A stretch of DNA of 64,000 nt from Gymnopilus junonius. Taxonomy: Eukaryota > Basidiomycota > Agaricomycetes > Agaricales > Galerinaceae. The notes under the pieces are model-generated. The model searched no databases. It saw only the letters and a list, made by a program, of their open reading frames with translations, and was not told the DNA's origin. The stretch covers positions 1 through 64,000 of the forward strand of contig JADNYJ010000012.1 of NCBI GenBank assembly GCA_015501075.1, in the 5' to 3' direction. The position numbers and the translations under genes were made by a program. Positions within the stretch are counted from its first letter, which is position 1. Every line of letters begins with the position of its first letter. This document shows positions 11,694 through 21,755 of this stretch, piece after piece.

Positions 11694-12031
11694 ATGGCGA
11701 AATGAAACCAAGACCCAAGTGTCGCATTTACAACATTTGGTATGTACATCCAGACCAAGTGAACTCCGGCACTCCGCCACCTGATTCGGGCTCCGAGGAC
11801 AGTGGTAGCGGACCTATGTCGGTGCCTGACGATTTTTACCCTGGAAGTTCTGATGAAAGTTCTGGATCTGATCAGTCTGCTAGATCACTATTTGAAGACA
11901 AGGACATGGAAGATGAAGAAGACAGTGATGGTGAGGAATATGGTGATGATAACTCGGACCAGGATGATAATGAAGATATCAACGAATTGGCTGTAGTTTA
12001 AGTATTTAGGGGCTGAAATAAATTTAGATGA

Positions 12032-13400
12032 TCATTCCGTCTGATAATAAGATACATTCATCCATGACGGCATATCTAGTCCGAGTTCTTTGATCACAGT
12101 CTCGTGCATGTAGTATGCTATACAAGCTCAGTCTCCGGAGCAATTCGCACCATGCTGAAGAAGTCTTCCTAAATGTGCAAAGACTGTTCCTTGGTCATAT
12201 TTGAACCTCATTCCGATTCCTGGCAATTCAATCCTGCCATGCTGATATGCACCTAGTGGTACTAACACGTCGAACCATGGGTGAGCTGATCCATTGTCAT
12301 GATGGAAGGGCATTTCTCAATTGCTAATGACTGTCAACACGCTGAATGGTGAAGTCCATACCCAGAGCACATGAGCTAGATGTACCCCATGAGTAACGGA
12401 CTCTGGGCATTTGTCAATTCTTCTCAAGGCACAAACTCCAACTCGGTAAAGTTCAGGATGGATGATGCTGAGTATTCCCCCTATTAAGGCTGATCCTACC
12501 ATGTTCCTTCTGACCCATTCAAGTGCATGAGGCTTCCTTAATTCACAGGACACCTCCATGGCATTGGATTTCTATTAAGTAATTTTATCTTTAGTTGGTC
12601 TTCCAAAAATTGGAGGCCATACCTCATGCACCTGCTGAAACCATGCTGGTGCTAGACTTGCACTTCCTTGCTTTAACCAACCTTCCTGTCCTCTATAGTA
12701 CGTCGGTCCTGTTCTCCAACTCATACTTGCATTTACTTTCAAGGACCGTTCCAAATACTGAAGGTCTTTCCACATTTGTTCCTAGTGCTTAAAATAAAAT
12801 TTGGCCTCCGAATCTTAAAATAGCTTGACTGACCGAACATCGTGGTGTTAACACCCCGGGCAAATACCATGCCAGAATATGTTCTGCCACATCAGTGACT
12901 ATACATGGTTGAAGTTCATATGCTGATGGGGTATGAATGGGAGGAAATTTCCATCGTAGTTGCTCTTCCACTTTGGTGTTACGTCCTGTACACCTTGACG
13001 TGAGTTCCTGGACATAATTTTCAGCATTCCATTCTGTCACTTCTGAAGAATATTGAGTATCTTAAATTAGAATACTGGGTGGTCACATACTGCGGTTGTT
13101 ATATGCTTCTCTGAGGATGGCAACAGCCAAGTCACATTCCAGCAACACCCCAGGATCCAAATCACATGGTGTTTTTACATGGCCCAGATGTGGACCTACT
13201 TTTTGTTTGAATTGGGCATGCATATACATGGCGATGGTCTCTGTCAACTCAAGTGCGAGCTTACTGACATTAACCATGATGGGTACTAATCAGAAAGTTC
13301 AAAAAAATTTTCCCCACTTTGTATTTGTCACACGATTAGGTGACCTTGATCCCTATGATGGTTGGGCGTCAAATTAAATCTTCGTGGTGAAGAAAAATGG
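12032..13400 (-). pseudogene. TET/JBP-like 2OG-Fe(II) dioxygenase of the KDZ element, decayed
   Basis: The minus strand encodes a C-terminal double-stranded beta-helix resembling fungal TET/JBP dioxygenases, which oxidise 5-methylcytosine in DNA. At 12,313-12,128 it reads FHHDNGSAHPWFDVLVPLG (HxD iron ligands), then GRIELPGIGMRF, then GRLLQHGA (distal His). The frame then meets TGA at 12,128-12,130 and continues ACIAYYMHE to a natural stop at 12,032. In this family an Arg that binds 2-oxoglutarate follows GD, so the TGA probably replaced a CGA codon. Upstream fragments (12,317-13,277) look like the N-terminal part in several exons and frames, including WFQQVHEVWPPI. The N-terminal limit is uncertain. 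Family assignment is from motif pattern and linkage to KDZ. Confidence 0.65.
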
Positions 13401-13751
13401 ACATCCGAATCACTACACTACCCTAAATAATTGAAATATACTATCATCGGCGCCCCGGGCCCGTGTCTGATTTCCATCCGGTTGCCGAGTTAACTTGCCC
13501 TGTAGATAAATACAGCATCGGCGCTCCGGGTCCCAATCATATTTCCATCCGGTTGCCGTATTTGTACCTATTTCAGCTACCCAGATCAGGCTGAACCATG
13601 CTGTGTGTCTACGTCTTACCTTTTCCGGCCGTACCACACAAAAATAGACAACCATCAAATCTGACTCGCTTCGGCTGGCGCTGTGGGTTTCGTGATGTCT
13701 TACTTCCCCGGGCAACTGTGTGTCACAGATGATGGTCACTATTGTATGTGG

Positions 13752-15260
13752 GATGATGGCCCTCGATCGATTCGATATTCAGATCACTTCTGCGGAGCCC
13801 ACCTATCGTGGGTGGGCCCTGCACACCAACCACGTACCCACAACTGATGAGCTTATGCTCCTTTGGGGTGCAATATATAACGTTGTCCAAGGCACCTCCA
13901 ATGCTAATAAGGAGTTGACGCCTTGGGTCAGACTACTGATGTCCAAAGCCTTCCTGAAGGTTTTGGATGTCCCCTATTACATGGACGTCTTTCAGAGGAC
14001 TCCTACCTCCATCGCCGACATTGAGAGAGCACTCGAAAGGGCCCCTCTCTTCTTGGGCGTTCCTTTTGCGGGGCATGCATGCCTCATACGTCAATTGGCA
14101 AAGAGCTCTAAGTTCGACTGCTACTTTGAGATCTGGGACTCCCAGACTGGACAAACTGTGAAAATGCTGATCAACAAGGCTTTCTGCTACAAGGATGAGC
14201 TGCTTTATGTAAAGCCGGCCACCACCTGACGAGGTGTCCCCATGTGCCAGCGCTGCCAGTGCTGGGGTCATCTCACCAAGGATTGTAGGGCCCACCAGCG
14301 CCGTTGTGCACGGTGTGGCAGGCCTCACGCCACTGACGAGCATCACGCTCTTGTGCCTTGCTGTAACTGGCCCCCGCTGGATTTGGATGGTATGTGCCAC
14401 CCCACCCCAGCGGGTGAGCCATGCCCCCACAAGGCCCACTGCCCCAACTGCCAGGGTGAGCACCCTGCCACAGGACGCAATTGCAAGTTCTGGGAACACC
14501 GCTTCGATCATGATTGGATCATTGCCAAATACCGCGAGGTACATGATAGACATGCACTCCGGACCTTGACGTCTAACGTCCCTCCTCTAGCTCGATAATG
14601 AGAAAGGAGGACGTTAGGATTATTTCATACAATTGTAACCAGAACTATGGTCATATCGATGTACTTCTAGACCATCTAAAAGACTCTTTTGACATTATTT
14701 TCTTGCAAGAGCCACCCTGGCGTGAGATACGACGTGCCCTGTCTTCGAGAAATCGCGAAGGTGAGGCAGTTATTGGAGCACCGACCCACCCTGATTGGAA
14801 GGTAATGGTTCGGCCTGACCCCACTGGGCTCCGGCCTCGCGTTCTGATCTACGTTTCGACGAGGTTGAACCCCTGGCGCCCTGCCATGCAATGTGATCTC
14901 ATAGATCACTGCGATATCATGGCAGTTTCCCTGTTCACTGGGGACACCATTGTTAATTTACTGAATGTGTATTCTGATGACAAGCATACAGCCATTGACC
15001 TGCTCACCGAGCAGGCCGACTTTCTCCCAATGTTTCATTACATGGGGGGCGACTTCAACTGTCATTCGAGTAAGTGGGACCCTGGGGTCCTGCATCATCG
15101 AACAACAGCCAATAACCTGCTGAATACGGCAGCTACGCTGGGATTGATGCTTTCTCTCCCAGTCAATCCGGGTCCCACTCACATCCCTGGTAACCCATCA
15201 CTATGAGAGTCAGTCATTGACCTCATTTTTGTTCAACCTACTGAGGAGCTGTCTGCAAGC
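13752..15260 (+). mobile_element. LINE copy E: internal fragment (ORF1 to ORF2 endonuclease)
   Basis: This piece starts in the middle of ORF1 (MMALDRFDIQIT) and ends inside the ORF2 endonuclease (gtctgcaagcac), where minus strand LINE tails begin. It lacks both element ends. ORF1 is open from about 13,754 to 14,229 and the zinc knuckle frame from 14,242 to 14,598. ORF2 is open from 14,598 to 15,206 and shows SYNCNQNYGHIDVLL and GDFNCHSSKWDPG. It stops at a TGA (15,204-15,206) where LINE B has CGA. No target duplication was found. Confidence 0.88.
14598..15260 (+). pseudogene. LINE E ORF2 N-terminal endonuclease fragment
   Basis: This is the best preserved copy of the ORF2 start in the window. 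MRKEDVRIISYNCNQNYGHI begins the APE fold, FLQEPPWREI supplies the conserved Glu, and MGGDFNCHSSKWDPG the Asp/Asn motif. A nonsense TGA at 15,204 and loss of everything after 15,260 (SDH motif, RT, RNase H) make it non-functional. Confidence 0.8.
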
Positions 15261-15262
15261 AC

Positions 15263-15309
15263 TTTTTTTTTAATTTTTTTTAAATTTTTTTAAATCAAGG
15301 ATTTATATA

Positions 15310-15311
<2 letters not shown>
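15263..15311 (-). mobile_element. LINE fragment F: minimal 3' end with interrupted tail
   Basis: On the minus strand only the last 20 bases of the LINE (ggtatataaatccttgattt) plus an A-rich tail broken by TT pairs are present, directly beside the 3' end of LINE G. It is either an extremely short insertion or a duplicated LINE end made when G inserted. Confidence 0.6.
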
Positions 15312-15344
<33 letters not shown>

Positions 15345-16134
15345 AGGATTTATATACCGGTGCGCGAAAGCAGTCCAGTCGCAGATGTACATACACCCAA
15401 GTAATCTACCATTAAACTATGCCTAGTGCAAGACTGGCTCTCGCGGGCCAACTTAGGACCATAAAACAATGGGCCTGTACTCTCATTGATGCCCCGACCG
15501 AAGGGAGGGGTCCAACAAAATAAAAGAAGGGCACCGGAAGGGGGCCCGCCAGCCAAACCCGACAGCCCAGGATGCGCACATACTGTGTTAGCCACTGAAG
15601 GCAGACCATTTCGGGTCGCCGAAGCGGGGGGCCACACTTGTCTGTCGATAGCGCCGGAGCTCCAGAACCCAGACCCCCACCCTCAACCCAGCAAAGCCGA
15701 AGCCCACCAAGTATTAGGACTCTGTTCTGAGCACACCCCAAACCGCCAAATCCAGCCAGCAGGAACAGCGCCTACCTTGCCCAACCAAGTTATCCGACAC
15801 CCCGAGGGGGGCAGTTGAAGGCGAACGCCGTGGGGTTAGCCTTCAAAAAGGATATGAGCTGATCCAGATGAACTGGGTAGTCATGACAATTGTGTTGGGG
15901 ACATGTTCAGAATAGGTGATCACAAGTTTGGGTGTGGTAGCCGCACTCACAACTGGTGGATTCAGGGATGTTGAATCGAGAGTAATACTCCCCAATGGGA
16001 GCATGGTTGGTGATGGCACGAGAGACCCTCATAAAGAGAGTCAGGTCGCTGCCTGCAGACTGAAGCCAAGGGCCACCTCGTTTGGCCCGTGGTTCGAGTT
16101 GACCCCTGTTGAGGTCAGTGAGTGACAGAAACTG

Positions 16135-18087
16135 TCACCCTGAGTATGAGGGTTGCTGGAACAACTCTTTCCAGCCCTCCCCTGGATTATCGTCAGCTGC
16201 TTTGCACAGTGAGGCAAGTGAGTGTGGCATGTTGGGCCCCACCATGACAGAAAGCTCAGTCACCATGAGATGAGCCTGGTAGTGGATGCCCCATTTCAAA
16301 GAGGATGGGACATGATGAAGGGAGATGTGGTGGCCAGGACCTCTGGTCCACCACTCTGTAAGGGCGTGGATAATGGCCAAGGAATGAGCTTGGCCGGAAT
16401 GCATGGAGGCATTGAGTAGACTCCCCAAAGCCTTAGTGGAGTCCAACATGATAACAATGTAGTCACAATTATCCAAGGCACAGACCTGGACAATTGCAGT
16501 ACATAGAGAGTAAAGCTCGGCATCCTCTGCCAGAGCACTCCCAGCTGCGTAGCGAGATGCATGACCTCGACACCTTGGCAAATACAAGTGAAGCTGCAAT
16601 AGCTGCTTGTTCCGATCAGTGGGGTGACTCCCGTCGCGACACAAATCAGAGTAGATGGTTCCCACTTCGAGGCTTCCCAGAAGTGGTCCAACCATTTGCG
16701 CCTGAGCCCAACTTTATCCTTGGGCACTGGAGTAGTATCAAAGTGAATTCCCTGATGCAACTCAAGGAATCGCCCACTGGGGCGAGCTTCTGGAGCAAAT
16801 GGCTCTAGAGGCTCACTGACAACATGGAGCATGTCATCCATGTCCATAACAGTACCCCGCACCTTAGCACACTGTGGGGCCATCATAAAGGCAGCAGAGC
16901 AAGGGTGAGGACTCACTCCTTTGGAAAGGGTGTGCTTAAAAGGAGTGCACTGGATGAGTGTCCGAGAGGGCGCCATATGCAGAACACCTACTGCGGCAGC
17001 ACATTTCAAGACTAAGTGGATAGGGACCAGACCAGCAAGGGCTTCGATCCCCCCATAGGGGAGGTGCAGAATGCACCGGTAATCCAGAGGCAGCATGCTG
17101 CTGCATGCTGGTCAATAGTTTGATGGTCCCCTGGCACTTAGCACCTTGGAAGAACCACAACGGAGGCCATATGTTGCAATAGGCAACACACAAGACCTGT
17201 AAAGCAGACCTTTTGCATGGGCGTAAGCCCCCTAGATGAGTTACCAAGCATCCGCATCGCCTTAACGGTGGTGAAGGACTTGGTGGAGTAATACCGGACA
17301 TGTTATGAAATGTCAGTTTCCGGTCAAAGAAGAAACCCAAGTACCGCCAAAAAGGCTTGGGTGTCAGACATTTGTCACGAGTGTAGGGGCATACCCTAGA
17401 TCCATGGACAGATTGAACTCAAATGAGAACGATCAAATGGAATAACTCGTCTTGTCGTGCTCAAGAGGAGGGCAACTTTGTGAAGAGTTCGAAGATCACC
17501 GCATAGGATCTTTTCAGGGCTATGCAATTGTCATTGAGTGTCTTTGACTGCACAATAAGTGTGCCATCATCAACCTAAGAGAGCAGAGTGGTATCGGAGA
17601 CTGACTCATTCTGCATGAAGAGTTTCAGCACTGGTGCGAGAAGAGTGCCAAAGTACTGGGGACAAAGCAGAGCCCTGCCCTACACTGACATCAGCCTGTC
17701 AGGGGTCAGATTGAAAGCCATTCCAGGCATAGAATGTGGAACGGCTGACCAGGTATGATGAAAAGCATTCCACCATGTTAGGAGGGAAGCCCTGCTTCCT
17801 GAGAATCACAATCAACACTTTGTGATTGAGGGAAGGGAAGAACTGTGCCACGTCAAAGGCGATGACACTGGTCTTTAAACTGCGAGCCCACCCCACATGC
17901 ACCAAGTGCATGAGGAGCAAACCTGCATCCTCGGTGGAGTGCTGCTGCACTCCGCTGAGTTGATTAGGATGGAAAATATCGTGCTTAACAGCATCGAATT
18001 GAATGCAGTTGGAAAGCATCTTTTCAACCAACTTGCAAGGGTGTTCAGGAGTACAATAGGTCTGAATGCCTTAGGCATGGAATACAA
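16135..18087 (-). pseudogene. LINE G ORF2 remnant (RT and RNase H)
   Basis: Minus strand fragments in changing frames read KAFRPIVLLNTL (about 18,080), MVEKMLSNCIQFDAV and AFDVAQFFPSLNH (RT palm), then, after a gap where YVDD is lost, GFFFDRKLTFH (about 17,340) and RNase H remnants AEDAELYSLCTAIV and DSTKALGSLL. Frameshifts and stops occur every few hundred bases, so no protein is made. Confidence 0.75.
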
Positions 18088-18128
18088 GGGGTTTGTTCGG
18101 CTTAGGAATGATCACCGACAAAGATTCC

Positions 18129-18230
18129 TTAAAATGAGTCGGCCAATACCCAACCCAAAGGCAAGCATTAGCTAACTGTACAAACACCTGAAGACAGTGT
18201 TCATCACAAATAATTGCCTTAAGGTGTGAC
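18129..18230 (+). repeat. Left copy of a 102-bp direct repeat flanking LINE H
   Basis: This segment of LINE G (starting ttaaaatgagtcgg, ending ccttaaggtgtgac) is repeated at 19,145-19,246 immediately after LINE H. The two copies have the same length and differ at about ten positions, all transitions. The arrangement is that of a target-site duplication much longer than the usual 10-20 bp. Confidence 0.8.
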
Positions 18231-19144
18231 TTTTTTTTTTTTTTTTTAAATCAAGGATTTATATACCAGTGCATGAAAGCAGTCTGGTTGCAGATATACA
18301 TACACCCAGAGTAATCTACTATTAAGCTATGCCTAGTGCAGGACTGGCTCCCCACAGGCCAACTTGGGGCCCACAACACAGCGGACCCATACTCTCGTTG
18401 ATGCCCCGACTGAAGGGAGGGGTCCAACAAAAGTGATGGAAGGGCACTGGAAGGGGGCCCGCCAGCCAAACCCGACAGCCCAGGATGCACGCATACTGTG
18501 TTAGCCACTGAAGGCAGACCATTTCGGGTCACCGAAGCAGGGGGCCACACTTGTCTGTCGATAGCACCGAAGCTCCAGAGCCAAAGCCCCCACCCTCAAC
18601 CCAGCAGAGCCGAAGCCTGCCAAGTATTAGGACTCTGTTCTGAGCGCACCCCAAACCGACGAATCCAGCCAATGGAACAACACCTACCTTGCCTGACCAA
18701 GTTATCTGACACCTCGAGGAGGGCGGTTGAAAGTGAACACTGTAGGGTTAGCCTTCAAGAAGGATACGAGCTGATCCAGACAAACTGGATAGTCATGACG
18801 ATTGTGTTGGGGACACGTTCGGAATAGGTGATCGTGAGTTTGGGTGTGGTAGCCGCACTCGCAACTGGTGGATTCAGGGATGTTGAATCAAGAGTAATAC
18901 TCCCCAATGGGGGCATGGTTGGTGATGGCACGAGAGACCCTCATAAAGAGAGTCAGGTCACTGCCCACAGACTGAAGCCAAGGGCCACCTTGTTTGGCCC
19001 GTGGTTCGAGTTGACCCCCATCGAGGTCAGTGAGTGACAGAAACTGTCGCCCTGAGTACGAGGGTTGCTGGAACAGCTCTTTCCAGCCCTCCTCCGGATT
19101 ATCATCAGCTGCTTTGTGCAGCGAGGCAAGTGAGTGTGGCATGT
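18231..19144 (-). mobile_element. LINE copy H: 5'-truncated insertion inside LINE G
   Basis: The minus strand copy starts after catgccacactcactt (the end of RNase H, 19,144) and runs to the 3' tail with T run 18,231-18,247. It contains the terminal knuckle and the complete 3' UTR. It lies within the RT N-terminal part of LINE G and is flanked by a 102-bp direct repeat. It is therefore younger than G. Confidence 0.9.
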
Positions 19145-19246
19145 TTAAAGTGAGTCGGTCAATACCCAACCCAAAGGCAGGTGTTAGCTAACTGCATGAA
19201 CACCTGAAGACAGTGTTCATCGCGAATAATTGCCTTAAGGTGTGAC
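19145..19246 (+). repeat. Right copy of the 102-bp direct repeat flanking LINE H
   Basis: It matches 18,129-18,230 over its whole length and is continuous with the rest of LINE G (ccacttaatatgatcagg follows). It marks the right border of the LINE H insertion. Confidence 0.8.
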
Positions 19247-20059
19247 CACTTAATATGATCAGGACCTGGCACTGAGTTGTTAGAGCAGGATGCCAAGGCC
19301 TCCCTCAATTCTAACAGTGAAAAGGTGGTCCACTCTCACACTTCCATATCAGGAAGGGAGGTGAGACCACTAATGTCATACATTCGGTCAGAGGCCAAAT
19401 TGTACATGCCATGAAGGGCGTCCCAGAGGGAGGGCATATCATGGCAGGGCTGCCCATTAAATTGGATAGCCTCGGAGGGTGGTAACTTGCACTGCTGGAT
19501 CCATTTCATAAGATCCCAGGGGCACTTGTTGGTGGTGGCAACTTCATTGATGCACTCATCAAAGAACTTGCGCTTAGCAGCTTTGACAGCTTTGCAAAAA
19601 ATTTTATGGTTATCGTGAGAGTTATCGTGCTGATAAGCATCGAAGGAATCCTCACAAGAGTCATCCCACCAAGGACAGGAGTGAGGGGAAATACGAATTG
19701 TCTTGGAATACTTTCACCAAGCATCCGAGAAAGCAGATGCCACATCCGAAGACACGGCCTCCACCTGATCCGGAGTGTCAATCAGCTCAAAGGGATCAAT
19801 TCCCTTGAGCTTCTCAATGATGGACAACATGAAGTCATCCAATTGATCCAGTGGCAGTGAGCACATTGGAACAGTTGCTGCCGCCAGAGCAACAGAAATA
19901 GAGCAGGCCAGTGGAACATGGTCTGATAGCCCATGCCATAGTTCTCCTCGCTGAGTGCTTGCAGACAGCTCCTTGGTAGGTTGAACAAATATGAGGTCGA
20001 TGACTGACTCTTGTAGTGATGGGTTACCAGGGATGTGAGTGGGACCTGGATTGACTGGG

Positions 20060-20352
20060 CAAAGGATTTCACTCTGGAGAAGCTGGATGAGGAGTTGGCT
20101 TGCATGGCACTCATTAGGGCACTCCCTGATGAATACAGCGTATTTGTGTCATCTCTACTGCTCAAGGACTCCCTCTCCAAGTCTACTCTTCAAGCTGCAT
20201 TTGTTACAGAGGATATACAATGCAAACAACATACAAATGATGCTATATCAGTTGGGAGTGCTCTGGCTGCTTCCTCTGACTCTGGGAAGCATCCCTGTAT
20301 CTTCTGCAATGACCCAGTGCATGGAATCAAGGATTGCGATGCATACAAGTGA
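20060..20352 (+). pseudogene. Copia gag fragment
   Basis: The frame is open from the LINE G junction to a TGA at 20,350. It shows the UBN2-like ALIRALPDEYSVF block and the zinc knuckle CIFCNDPVHGIKDC. The stop lies in AAG-TGA-GGA, where a CGA would keep the frame through to the protease, so it could be a C-to-T nonsense change. Confidence 0.8.
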
Positions 20353-20466
20353 GGAGCAGAGTATGCAACCAACAAGCACACTATCTGGCCCAATAAGCCA
20401 CCAAAAGTGTGAAAAGCGAAGGCTGCAGCTGCAGCTGCCTCCACAGACTCCACATCTTCATCAGGA

Positions 20467-21755
20467 GTGACTGAATTCACTGGAAATGCAAGTCATCGCT
20501 CTTCTACCTCACTCCCACCTGCTGATAATGACTGGACTGCAGACACAGGTGCCACATCTCATATGACCCCACATCGTCATTGGATGTGCAATTACACTCC
20601 CTTTCACACTGGGGTGAAGTTAGCAGATGGCAGCATTGTTAGTTCAGCAGAAATTGGAACTGTGGTGTTTCACCCAGTTATTAGAGGTCAGGCAATGCAT
20701 CCAGTAGAGTTTTCTAGAGTCCTTCATGTACCAGCACTTCAATCAAACCTTCTCTCATGCCTATACCTTGTCAGAGTAAAGGGCTTTGAGATTCACATCA
20801 ATTCAGAGCAAATGGCCTTCAATCTGCGAAATGAGACCCTATTCTGTGCTCCCTTGAAGTCCAACAACTCTGCAATACTGGGAGGACACACTGCACTTAG
20901 TCAAGAGTCTGCATACTGGGTTTCGAGCTACCACTCACTCCTACACTCTGGCATCATCGCTGTTGTCACTACAATCATGCAGACATCTCTAAGATGCACA
21001 GAAATGGTCTGGTGACTGGAATGACTCTGGATTTGAAGGAAAAGCCTGACTTAGTTTGTGAGCCTTGTTTAGCAGGCAAGATGTTCCAATCCTTTCCCAA
21101 CTTCACCCAGCAGAGCTACCAAGCCTCTAGAGCTTGTACACTCAGATCTGCATGGCCCCATTTGTACTCCAACTCTGAGGGCTATAGATACTGGGTCACT
21201 TATATTGATGACTGCACTTCACTCCGAAGCTGCCTACCTTCTAAAGTGAAAGAGCGAAGCATTTACAGCCTTCAAACAGTTCAAAGCATGGGCAGAGAAC
21301 CAATTGGATGCAAAAATCAAAGCATTACAGGATGATAAAGCTGGGGAATACATGTCTAAGGAGTTTATCACATTTACAGACAGTTGTGGGATAATTAGGC
21401 GACACAGCACCAGGAATAGGCCACAACAGAATGGAGTAGCAGAGAGAGCAAACAGAACTATGTCTGATGATATCTCAGCAATGCTCTTTGAAGCTGGCCT
21501 GCCCCTTTGGTTCTGGGCCTATGCACTCGCAACAATGATACACATCTGGAATTGCATCCCTACATCCACTCTATCAGATTCAACACCTTATGAAGCCTGG
21601 AACCACCAGAAACTGGACATTTCACATTTCAGAGTTTGGGGATGCTTAGCCTATGTATTTATTCAGAAGGACAAGCGAACCCCTCTTGGACCTCACATGG
21701 AGAAGTGCATCTTTGTGGGCTACCCTACTGGATACAAAGGCTGGCAGTTCTACAA
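20467..21755 (+). pseudogene. Copia pol fragment (protease and integrase)
   Basis: Aspartic protease DTGATSHMTPHRHW is followed by a GAG-pre-integrase zinc region and the integrase catalytic core, with the first part in a shifted frame around 21,000-21,300. The Glu region QQNGVAERANRTMSDD is intact. The end, GPHMEKCIFVGYPTGYKGW, is directly followed by the LINE I tail at 21,756. The product cannot be made because of frameshifts and truncation. Confidence 0.82.

Larger units (their letters stand above)
8410..12001 (+). pseudogene. Second + strand gene of the KDZ element, split by LINE C and LINE D
   Basis: I do not recognise this protein. Coding segments lie at about 8410-8448, continue at 9124-9198, then 9252-9615, then 9742-10,056, and resume at 11,705-12,001. 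An intron with gtgagt and tag lies near 9199-9251. Two LINEs interrupt it. Removing LINE D and one target duplication restores the frame exactly, joining GEM to KPRPKCR. The C-terminus is highly acidic and serine-rich (runs such as MEDEEDSDGEEYGDD) and stops at 12,001, only 30 bp from the convergent dioxygenase stop. It may be an accessory transposon protein or the end of a longer transposase gene. As it stands, it reads into LINE D as a 297-codon chimera. Confidence 0.6.
15312..20059 (-). mobile_element. LINE copy G: minus strand, 5'-truncated, interrupted by LINE H
   Basis: Read on the minus strand, G begins inside the ORF2 endonuclease (20,059), continues through RT and RNase H, and ends with the 3' UTR and a tail whose T run is 15,312-15,338. 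LINE H lies inside it at 18,231-19,144. ORF2 is badly broken: RT pieces at 18,087-17,699 (AFDVAQFFPSL), further pieces at 17,340-16,296, and an RNase H-like segment at 16,695-16,135. Many differences from LINE B are C-to-T or G-to-A. It abuts Copia sequence at 20,060, so it or a deletion removed the 5' part of that element. Confidence 0.88.
20060..21755 (+). mobile_element. Ty1/Copia LTR retrotransposon, internal gag-pol fragment
   Basis: A truncated Copia internal region without LTRs. It starts in gag (LDEELACMALIRALPDEY) with a CIFCNDPVHGIKDC zinc knuckle at 20,308-20,349. The protease motif DTGATSHMT lies near 20,550, the HxxC-type integrase zinc region near 20,965-21,075 (CEPCLAGK), and the integrase core shows PQQNGVAERANRT near 21,430 and WGCLAYVF near 21,640. 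A frameshift lies near 20,965 and stops at about 20,350 and 20,411. Reverse transcriptase and RNase H are missing. LINE G cuts its 5' side and LINE I its 3' side. Confidence 0.9.

Noticed and set aside
13700..20059. Twin-priming inversion joining LINE E (+) and LINE G (-)
   Set aside because: Twin priming inverts the 5' part upstream of the 3' part; here E lies beyond the 3' end of G, so separate insertions fit better.
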